Made by a program: the position numbers and the translations under genes. The notes below the pieces were generated by a model, which was given only the letters and a program-made list of their open reading frames with translations, was not told the origin of the DNA and ran no database searches. A DNA stretch of 64,000 bases from assembly GCF_003473485.1 (NCBI RefSeq), contig NC_053048.1, forward strand, positions 46,264,255 through 46,328,254, given 5' to 3'. The number at the start of each line of letters is the position of its first letter. The stretch's first letter is position 1. Shown here piece by piece: positions 55,795-64,000 of the stretch. Source of the stretch: Medicago truncatula (lineage: Eukaryota; Streptophyta; Magnoliopsida; Fabales; Fabaceae).

Positions 55795-58092
55795 CTACTT
55801 AGAATTCCAACTCACTGCTATTGGGCTTCTAACTCTGTAAGAACCATTCTGTGAGTTTATCCATGTCAAATGTCCTTCTGCAAAGTTCATTGTATCAGAA
55901 CCTTTTTTCACCCTTTTTCTTGATATGAAATAAACCCTGTAACTCAAGCTTTGGTTAATTTTTTTGAATATAAGTTTTTTGGGTTTCACTATCACTTTTA
56001 CTCCTTGAGGTGCCACAACCTCCACTGAGTAGATGGAGTTAGGATTTCCCACATTTGTTACCCTCCTGCTGAACATCTTTCGCCTTATTCCATCTTTAAA
56101 GATCACTGAGATTGAGGGATAGTTAAGGCTGAATCCTCTATTCATCCGCATGATTGTATGGCAGCTAATGTTTTTGTGTGTGATACTGAATATTTCTGAT
56201 TTCGTATAACCAATGCTGCAAAGGTGGTTGACATAATCATCTGGTTTGATATCGTATATCAGTCCGGGATTCAACGCTCTTTGTGGATTCACATTTCCAG
56301 CTCCCGTGGCGAAAGCGGTAGCTGGTTTGTCTCCATCGAGTATTGGTCTTCCTGTATGGTCGGTTACATCTGCTGTTGTCATGATTGCTGATTTGATGGC
56401 GGCAGGGCTCCATTTTTTATGAGCGGAATGAATAAGAGCTGCGATACCGCTAACATGAGGACATGACATTGAGGTACCTGACATGACAGAGAAGTTTACT
56501 CTTCTAGTGTCATCTGGTAGGCCAGTAGGACCAAGGTTCTGAGGCCATGCAGCAATGATGTTGACTCCTGGAGCTATAACATCTGGTTTAAGGATTGAAG
56601 GGTTTGTGAAACTTGGTCCTCTAGCTGAGAATACTGCTACTGCTGGTGCTCTAGACTTCCCAGTTACAGTTCCTCCAAATTCAATCCTAGCAAGTGGCCT
56701 TGTTGTGGAGTTTATGTAAGTTTTCAAGGTGACTGATTCATCAAATCCTACCAATGTTGCAGGTAAGAGATGAACATCAACCGAATCTTCTTCCAAGTTT
56801 AGCTCTGTGTTTGCCAAGATCATAGCAGCACCACCTGCTTCCTTCACAGCTTGACCCTTTTCTGATCTTCCGTTGACACCTCGATCACATACCACCATTT
56901 TTCCTTGAACTTTGTCCTTTGGAAGAGACCCTTTGAGGCAAAATTGACTCTCACTATCCCCACCAGAGAGGTAAACCAGCTCAAGTTCTTTGCTATTGCT
57001 TGCTATTCTGTTCACCGGATACATGGATTCTCCATAGAGAACTTGTCCATTACCCATGCGAACTATAGCTGGGAATTTTCTGTCAAGTGTGCTTGCTCCA
57101 ATAGTTGCAATCCAAGGAGCATCATTGGCAACAGACATCGCCATTGGGCCATTGTTTCCTGCCGCACATATAACTGAAATCCCTTTCTCCATTGCTCGAA
57201 AGCTTCCAATGGCAATACTATCATCATATAGTGGCACCGGGAAACCACCTAGAGACAAGGATAGAACGTCCACACCATCTCTGATTGCCACATCCATTGC
57301 AGCCATGATGTCAGAGTTATAACAGCCATTGAACCAGCACACTTTGTACACTGCAATGTGAGCACCGGGAGCCATACCTCTTGCCACGCCATTTGCATAA
57401 CCAAATACACTCGCCATTGGCACCGGAACTCCACCAGCAGTGGATGAAGTGTGTGTTCCATGTCCAGAGGAGTCTCTTGGAGAGAGATATTCTGGAATTC
57501 TTGAAGGTGATATTGCCAAATGGCCTTTGGTGAAGTACCTTGCGCCAATGAGTTTTCTGTTACAATTGGAAGAGTTAAAGGCCTGCCCTGTTTGACATAT
57601 ACCCTTCCATTTCTTGGGAACTGGAGGCATATCATGATCATTGAAGCTAGGACTCTCTGGCCAAACACCGGTATCAAGCACCCCGATTATCGTTCCACGG
57701 CCAAAACCTGATTGATACCAACCATTTTGTTTTGCAGGGTTGAGTCCTAAGAACTTGTAAGAATATGTGGTTTGAATTTGGAGTAGCCTATCAGGCCTAA
57801 TTGAGATAACATCAGGATTCTTTTGTAGGTACTCGAGCTCATACTCAGTTAACTGAGCTGCGAAACCGTCCATTGCGGAACGGTAAGAGTAGAGAAGGCG
57901 AGAAGAAGGGTCTTCATCAGATGAAATGGTTTGTTGTATAAATGAAAGGTGCCATTCAAGATTGGAGGTGAACAAAGACTTGGTTGTGCCATGAGGGTGT
58001 AATTGAACAATATAAGTTCCAAGAGTCTGTGCATGGATGTTGAGAATGAGGAGGAAAAGGGTGAGGAAAAAGAGTTGAAATTTGGATTCCAT
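55795..58092 (-). CDS. Subtilisin-like serine protease, SBT1 group (single exon)
   Basis: Extracellular serine protease (S8A); related SBT1 members process peptides or act in cell-wall and stomatal patterning. 765 residues, a normal length. Signal peptide residues 1-21 (LFFLTLFLLILNIHA), I9 propeptide about 26-110 (YIVQLHP; LLYSYRSAMDGFAAQL), catalytic Asp140 in VLDTGVW, His211 in GHGTHTSS, oxyanion Asn313 in AAGNNGP, PA domain about 340-465, catalytic Ser541 in SGTSMSCPHVSG, and a C-terminal fibronectin-III-like domain (LNYPSI; RRVTNVGNPNS). All catalytic residues are present. The intron-less form is usual for SBT1. It is close to SBT1.2/SDD1 in style, but I would not claim orthology. The next ATG downstream would remove the signal peptide. 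Confidence 0.95.
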   Translation of the reverse strand: MESKFQLFFLTLFLLILNIHAQTLGTYIVQLHPHGTTKSLFTSNLEWHLSFIQQTISSDEDPSSRLLYSYRSAMDGFAAQLTEYELEYLQKNPDVISIRPDRLLQIQTTYSYKFLGLNPAKQNGWYQSGFGRGTIIGVLDTGVWPESPSFNDHDMPPVPKKWKGICQTGQAFNSSNCNRKLIGARYFTKGHLAISPSRIPEYLSPRDSSGHGTHTSSTAGGVPVPMASVFGYANGVARGMAPGAHIAVYKVCWFNGCYNSDIMAAMDVAIRDGVDVLSLSLGGFPVPLYDDSIAIGSFRAMEKGISVICAAGNNGPMAMSVANDAPWIATIGASTLDRKFPAIVRMGNGQVLYGESMYPVNRIASNSKELELVYLSGGDSESQFCLKGSLPKDKVQGKMVVCDRGVNGRSEKGQAVKEAGGAAMILANTELNLEEDSVDVHLLPATLVGFDESVTLKTYINSTTRPLARIEFGGTVTGKSRAPAVAVFSARGPSFTNPSILKPDVIAPGVNIIAAWPQNLGPTGLPDDTRRVNFSVMSGTSMSCPHVSGIAALIHSAHKKWSPAAIKSAIMTTADVTDHTGRPILDGDKPATAFATGAGNVNPQRALNPGLIYDIKPDDYVNHLCSIGYTKSEIFSITHKNISCHTIMRMNRGFSLNYPSISVIFKDGIRRKMFSRRVTNVGNPNSIYSVEVVAPQGVKVIVKPKKLIFKKINQSLSYRVYFISRKRVKKGSDTMNFAEGHLTWINSQNGSYRVRSPIAVSWNSK

Positions 58093-58276
58093 TGGTTTTT
58101 GTTGTTGTAGTAGTAGAAGAATGTGTTGTAGGTTGCATGATTTTGTGGTGGAATTGGAGGGGTATTTGAAGGTGTTGAGGAAGAATTCAAATGTGAACTA
58201 GGTAAGCGTTTGTTGATGTCTGAGGAATATGAAGCTCGTGAAATATAAGAGCTCTTCATCACGAGTATCCTTTGTT

Positions 58277-58296
58277 GAGAGAGAGAGAGAGAGAGA
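58277..58296. repeat. (GA)n run upstream of the subtilase
   Basis: About 10 GA units, that is (CT)n on the coding strand, about 185 bases upstream of the ATG. Such runs in plant leaders bind GAGA/BPC-type factors; a role here is inferred only. Confidence 0.7.
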
Positions 58297-58299
58297 AAG

Positions 58300-61229
58300 A
58301 GAACAGAAACTGAAACTCAGTGGGAATTGAGGAGCACACTGTATGTGTCACGAGATGTTTTGCTTAGTTTTAATAGATGACTAAGTAACCTTATTTTCAA
58401 ATTCACTGAAATATTGGTTTCTAATTCTTACTTTGTTACTAAAATTAAGCTCTTTTTATTTTAACGAAACTAAAATTAAGCTCTTAAATTGCCTTTTTAC
58501 ATTTTAACTTTATAGTATTTGTTTATATTATTATAGCTACAAGGAAGAAATAAATGCAAGTATTATTAGAGAACATTCACAATATTCTACAAAAAAAATA
58601 ATTCCAACTCCTCTTTTGTTTATCATCATAAAAAGGAAGTGTAAATTTTTTGAGAGAAATATAACATCCTGAGTGTAGAAATAATATTGGAGCCAAAAGA
58701 ATGAATGTTCAATCATACATTCATTTATTAAATATGTACGCTCCTTAATTTGCTATGCAATGGCTCCCTCTCCTCTACCTCTCGTGCTGGTGGTGCGTCC
58801 AGTACATGTAACATGTTGGTCTCAAATTAGCAGCACAGGTTTGATCTGACTAGGAAGCTTGAAACAGGAATGTATTAACACAGTCTTAAAATATAATAAT
58901 GTTTTTATATTTTCACAATAATGATTGATGTATAGTAAACAGAAAGGTTTATTATATATAGTAAACATAAAGGTTTCTCGGACACAAAATCTGACATCAA
59001 CACACCGAATGTATATGCGATTAACAACTTTTTTTCTCTCTGCCCTCCGTTCCAAATTTCAGCATTATACACATCCTAGTTGTATTTTATACAGTGTAGG
59101 ATATGGGGTCCAATTTTTGTGTGTAAAAATAACACACCCCATAGTTAAATAATAAAGAGACATAGTAAGACATTAATGCATTACTGACTATGAAGAGACA
59201 TTGGGATCAGCTTCACACAAGGAATACATGAGTGCATCCGATGTTATCTAGCCAAGACCCTGATACAAGCCTGCCAGAGGCCCCCAACTAATAAAACACT
59301 ACTAGTCATGTTTCTTTCATTCCACTGTTTGTTTATTGATGATTGATACATGTGTACTCAATCTATTATTAATCTAGGAAGAGGGTAGTAACATACATTT
59401 ATGCTCCTAGTTTCATGTGTCCCTGCACCAAACAAGGTTACTCCTTGTCAAATTAATTCCTTTGATTTCTTCTGTCTAACTACAATACCTAATAACTGGC
59501 CAAGAAAACGACCTCATGCAAGACCAAGACAAAGTTTCCATATGTGCTAGGTACAAGAAACCCCTTTTCTGGCTTTTCATTTTTCATTGGTGACATGAAA
59601 CATTGCATTTGATTAATAAATTGCCAACATGTTGGGGCTGTATGCAATCTCAGTGACGCCAGTTTGTAAACGTCATCATATAGGAAATTAATCTAGAACA
59701 AAAAATGAATTAGTACAGTAAGATATTTTTTGAAGTGACATAAGCTTCACATTTTGGTTTCATATCTAGTTATTTTCATTACAATTTGAATTTCCTTGCG
59801 CAAAGAAATTAAAGATTGAACTTAGCACTATATATTTACATCAATTCACATGATATATTAAGATAGTTTCTTTTCATTTTCACAGATTTTCTAATAATAA
59901 ATGTTTAAATGGTTTTTAAAATCTTGATCCTCCCCACCCCACCCCCACACTACCACCAAAAAAAAAAGGAAAGTGCTCAAGGACGAGTGGACTACATGGA
60001 AAGTAGAACCCTAGCCCATCAGCATGAACCCCTGGAGGATTATGTCCTAGATTCCTTTCAGCCAGTTTTTTGGAGGGGTCAATGTGTTAGTTAGTCTCTG
60101 TACATACTGGAAGGTTGTTTAAGTCTACAAATCACACTCTCAAAGTGAAAAGGTAGGAATATTCAATTGTGAGGCAAACACTTAAAAAAATAGAATACCC
60201 AGGAATCAAATTCTTATCTTTATATTCCAGGATAAATTATTTACAGAAATAACTTGAGTCTGTGAAACAAATGCAAACACCTACGTGTTCAAATTGGGCC
60301 ACCGTCCATTTTAACTGGATTTATGCGCTATAATTCAGAACATTGTGGAAGATCAACGTGACCATACACATATAGCGCATGAATCCAACAATGGTTATAG
60401 TTACCAATCATACACACATCTGCACAGCACATCAAGATCGGACACATTCAGTTAACTTCCCACCAAATAACCTCAGTCGTACTATTTGTCATACCTCTCA
60501 CTCATCCCGAACTTTCAATGACTTAAATGTTAGAGTGCTTACAAGTACACCAACTCCATCGGAGACTTTACATCATCTCCCTCCGCCACACTCCAACACT
60601 TCCGGCTACCTCCTGAGGTTCACTTCGGATCACTATACATCTCTAGTTATCTGTTTTCTTCCAGCTAAACTACCCACCCTCATTCCTTTCAATAGCTAAA
60701 TCCGGACTTGATCATCTAGTTCAATCTGATCCATATTATTTTGTATCTAGATTCACAGTTAATCGTTTCATTAAACAAGGGCCCTCGTCAATCGCATTAC
60801 ATTTACACTATATTTTTTAACAGTAAACACATGCATAATCAATTTTGAACTTGTTTGTAATACATTCTACTTATAGTCTTTAAACAGTAAATAAATATGC
60901 ATAATGAGTTCTGATTTTGTTTGTAGTACAAGTACACTCTATTTGCGTAACTTTTCCAAGATCACTTTCTAGACAGATTCACTACCATTTCTTGCGTATT
61001 TGCCTGTATTAACAACTTCGTACAAAACAGAAAGATGACAACAAAAAAGAAGAAAGAATACAGCCTGCAGGAAAGGTTTTCTGAAATAATCAAGACAGGA
61101 CAGGACATGACAAACAAAATACTAAACATTGCCAAATATTCAGCATAGCCATATGAGCAAATACAAAAATGTATGATATTCCATGAATCAGCATAGCCAT
61201 ATGAGCAAGAAGTTACTAATATCATCAAG
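58300..61229. other. Gene-free stretch between subtilase and MUR3-like gene
   Basis: The upstream region of the subtilase, then 2-3 kb without a recognisable gene. A frame at 60379-60699 (106 codons, +) has no family resemblance. At 59935-59965 a C-rich then A-rich tract is seen. The direct repeat TCAGCATAGCCATATGAGCAA occurs at about 61139 and 61190. Confidence 0.5.
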
Positions 61230-61652
61230 TATCAAAGCATACATATGCAGTCTGATGCAGCTGCGAAATGATATACTATAGACCATTGCACTTCAACTGA
61301 CCATTTAACCATAAATTTGTTTACATTTCCTATAAAAATCAAGTGAACAAATATATTGTATGGAGGGAAATAATTTGACCTTGGAAAATACATGTTGAAA
61401 CCACTATGGAAATACAAAATGCAGAAACAAGGAAGAATGTATATAACAAAACTGTTGTGGCAAGCAGTGAATATCTCTCCAAGCTGGGGGTTTTCAATTT
61501 CTGCAGTAAGTTGTTATAGCTTGTCCCCATCAATTATTCTGTAGCTGCAATTCTTGTTCCCTAATTCAGGGAAATCATCAGAATCTTGCTCTAAACAACG
61601 TATCAGAAACCTGCAGCCAGCAGAGTGCAATCTTTTACCTCCGCATGACGAA

Positions 61653-63272
61653 TCACGATTGAGTTCTTTGCTCATTTTTCCAAGAATTTTTCGCAACTTC
61701 AGCAGAGGAATCACTGGATTCTCCATTTCCATCCTTGGGTTTAGAAAAGAAAGGATCCCATTCATGAGGTCCTACCTCATGCTGTCCCTCATCCAACAAT
61801 GCATATTTCCAACTATTCTCCTCGATGAAGTTTTCGTCCGTGCGCCCTTCAATAATATCCTTTCTCAAATTGGTAACCTTATCAATCACAGCTTGTACAG
61901 AAACATCAAAAGCATCTTTCAAAGTCTCTAACTTAGAGCGAGGATCAGCGTAAACTAATCTAGGAATGAGACTAATCACCTCCTCTCTCATGATCCTCAC
62001 TCGTTCCTCAGGTATCTGACTAAGCCTCTCCTCTATACTAACATTCCTCTTTCGAATATCATCCTCCGGAATGAACACAGAATACTTTGTATAATCCTTA
62101 GGAAGATGCCAAGTATATTGTGTATACGCCGAACCCGGATGGAAAAACACGAGTATACAACCAGCCAACATCGAATCAAAAGCAGATCTTCTTGTATAAG
62201 AATCACCCTGAGGTTGAAGACAAAAAACGGACCCCTGAAACATCTGCATTATGCTACTAGGAGAATGACATTTACTTTCCCCAAAATCACACTCCAAAAG
62301 CTTACCAACTTTAGAACTCCTACATTGCTCAATTATCTGACCCCTAATCGATTTTGCATTACCAGGACGAGGTGCACCCGCAAAAGAGAAAAGCCATTTC
62401 CTCTCCAACCTTCTCATCCTCTCCTGCCAAACAAAAACATCCTTATCTTTCGCGGGATGGAAATACGTCGGATAAGGAATCCCAAAATCATTAGCATTCC
62501 AAGGACTAGATTCAACAACAAGCATAGACATATTCTTAGCAGCAGGTAAAAACAAAAGCTTATTACCCCAATCTTTTTCATCCTCACTCAATCTCCTAAA
62601 ATCCCAAGTAATCCTACCAGCAACAAGAAAATGATCTCTCCCATTCATAACACCCCATTCCGGTCTCTTCATCAACCAATCAACAAGCTCAACAGAAGCA
62701 GCATCTCTCATTGAAATATTATACCCCCAAAGATAACGTGCAATGTCAAATCCAGCATAAAACGGTACAAAAACAGCAGCAGCAATTGAAGAATCATTTG
62801 TCAAACATTCATATTGTTTCATCCGGTTCGCGAAAATAACATCAACAGCAAATTGATTAGTAGCATACCAACCAGTATCAGAGAAAACTCCGTCGATGTT
62901 TTCGAGTGGCGGACCAAGACCTGCATTGGTAGTAAACTTACACATGTTCGTCCAAAGACTTAGGGTTTTGCATTCTCTTAACATGTCTTGGTTGAACCTT
63001 GATGGAAGATTGTGGACGTAGATGTATCTACCTCCACATGGATCAGTTTTTTTGATATCAGGGAAGCCGAAATGCTTCCGTGGTGGTGGTTGTTGGATGT
63101 TGACGGTGGTGGAGGATTGTTGGTGGGGGAGGATGATGAAATGGAAGTAGAGGAGTAAAAGCCAGAAAAAAGCGGAGAGAGAAGCGAGGAAGAAGATACG
63201 GGAATTGTGGGATTTGGTAGTTGATTTCTCCATTTGATCGGAGAAAATGGCCGCCACAGGGCGACGTCTCAT
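61653..63272 (-). CDS. Xyloglucan galactosyltransferase, MUR3-type GT47 (single exon)
   Basis: Golgi type II membrane glycosyltransferase that adds beta-1,2-galactose to xyloglucan side chains. 539 residues from the MRRRP start, which matches the internal MRRR position of Arabidopsis MUR3. A transmembrane anchor covers about residues 26-47 ([20 protein letters not shown]). The exostosin-type catalytic domain follows: [14 protein letters not shown] (about 77-90), [49 protein letters not shown] and [17 protein letters not shown]. The stem between anchor and domain is shorter than in MUR3 (about 619 residues, from memory), accounting for the length difference. The C-terminus AKNSWKNEQ is MUR3-like. 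I place it as a MUR3 orthologue or close paralogue. Confidence 0.93.
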   Translation of the reverse strand: MRRRPVAAIFSDQMEKSTTKSHNSRIFFLASLSAFFWLLLLYFHFIILPHQQSSTTVNIQQPPPRKHFGFPDIKKTDPCGGRYIYVHNLPSRFNQDMLRECKTLSLWTNMCKFTTNAGLGPPLENIDGVFSDTGWYATNQFAVDVIFANRMKQYECLTNDSSIAAAVFVPFYAGFDIARYLWGYNISMRDAASVELVDWLMKRPEWGVMNGRDHFLVAGRITWDFRRLSEDEKDWGNKLLFLPAAKNMSMLVVESSPWNANDFGIPYPTYFHPAKDKDVFVWQERMRRLERKWLFSFAGAPRPGNAKSIRGQIIEQCRSSKVGKLLECDFGESKCHSPSSIMQMFQGSVFCLQPQGDSYTRRSAFDSMLAGCILVFFHPGSAYTQYTWHLPKDYTKYSVFIPEDDIRKRNVSIEERLSQIPEERVRIMREEVISLIPRLVYADPRSKLETLKDAFDVSVQAVIDKVTNLRKDIIEGRTDENFIEENSWKYALLDEGQHEVGPHEWDPFFSKPKDGNGESSDSSAEVAKNSWKNEQRTQS

Positions 63273-64000
63273 TTCACATTACAGTCGCCGGAGCAATTGA
63301 ACAGAAATTGTGATTTGGTAGGTGAAGAAGGAAATGGAGCAGTGTAGTTAGTAGTGATTGATGACGCGCATGTTAGCAAACTGTGCTGGTCGCAACTGTC
63401 GCATGTCGGTGGTGTTACACATGCTGCTGCTTACTACGTGTCGGTTTGCGGTAATACATCTATTTTTATTTTTATTTTTATTTTAAACAATTTTCTTTTT
63501 CATACTCGGTTTATTCAACGATTTATGTGGTTTATAGAGGGAGTATATATTTTCATTCTCTTTCTTCTTTTTTTCCCTCCATTGTTTTTGTCCAATAAAA
63601 AATAATGGTTGTTACCTCTTATATAAAATTGATTGTACAAATATCACTTCTCATACAAAATACACTACACACGTATTAGTACTAGTGTTACATTCAAACC
63701 AATGTGATGCTAATACCATTCTCCCGCTAATGTTAGGTGACGTTGACAAACCACAATCTAACACATGACACAATATCATATGTCATGCTATGGTTGATCA
63801 ATGTTCCATAACATTGATACCATAATATCACATAATTGTATCCTCCTGCCATATTTCTCATCAATATCAAATAGGAAAAATCAATAAAAATAAAAGTAAT
63901 TAGTATATTAAGTGAGTGTATAATGTTTTTTCCAAAAAAAAAAAGTGATTGTATAATGTTTTTGCATTATCTCAAAATAAAAGTTTTTGCATTACATCTA
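63273..64000. other. Upstream flank of the MUR3-like gene
   Basis: The leader and promoter of the minus-strand gene, then AT-rich sequence to the window end. The 83-codon plus frame at 63354-63605 is low-complexity and not supported. No other element is seen. Confidence 0.5.

Noticed and set aside
57249..58262. Several frames of 60-142 codons on both strands
   Set aside because: Out-of-frame shadows of the subtilase gene, whose own frame has all catalytic motifs.
60379..60699. 106-codon plus-strand frame
   Set aside because: Composition is Ser/Thr/His-rich without any domain, and no start context, splice partner or family match is visible.
62106..62549. 147-codon plus-strand frame
   Set aside because: Antisense of the MUR3-like catalytic domain, with no family resemblance of its own.

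Overview
This is a low-GC plant nuclear segment, best explained as a legume close to Medicago truncatula. That assignment rests on recognised gene families, a U6 gene with a plant-type Pol III promoter, dense plant transposon remnants and hairpins that recall a Medicago-specific small-RNA family. It is inferred from memory of the families, not from a search.

Layout. From 0.7 to 40 kb the dominant theme is an F-box/FBD gene family. There are two copies on + (726-2078 and 13749-15181), one intact copy on - (33428-34794) and one broken copy on - (39055-40318). All share a three-exon structure, a 282-nt last exon (truncated in the broken copy) and a nearly identical proximal promoter. The 3' half of the first and third copies is almost identical over about 540 bp although their first exons differ, which points to gene conversion between inverted copies.

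Between and inside these copies lie transposon layers. At 6546-11220 a foldback/MITE-type element holds a Stowaway-like MITE and two solo LTRs, each recognisable by its own target-site duplication. Other elements include a hAT-type MITE (32564-33077), several TIR elements, Helitron-like ends, LINE 3' fragments, a SINE with a 15-bp duplication and a plant-mobile-domain pseudogene abutting the truncated fourth F-box copy.

Housekeeping or developmental genes are interspersed: an IST1/ISTL-type ESCRT-associated gene assembled here from five small exons (22838-24151), a complete four-exon CYP72-clan cytochrome P450 (25348-28393, -), a MIK1/PXL-type LRR receptor kinase (43855-47272, -), a U6 snRNA gene (55087-55188, +), a single-exon SBT1-type subtilase (55795-58092, -) and a MUR3-type xyloglucan galactosyltransferase (61653-63272, -). 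There are also relics of a CYP78A-like P450 (about 4.5 kb) and of a P450 last exon (about 31 kb).

The most unusual structure is a 1.69-kb Mutator-like element at 53046-54733. It has a perfect 9-bp target duplication, good terminal inverted repeats, a 115-codon ORF and, directly beside that ORF, two tandem long hairpins resembling (from memory) MIR2592 precursors. The window shows no operon-like organisation; the genes act in unrelated processes (protein turnover, ESCRT sorting, oxidative metabolism, peptide or ligand perception, splicing, extracellular proteolysis, cell-wall xyloglucan).
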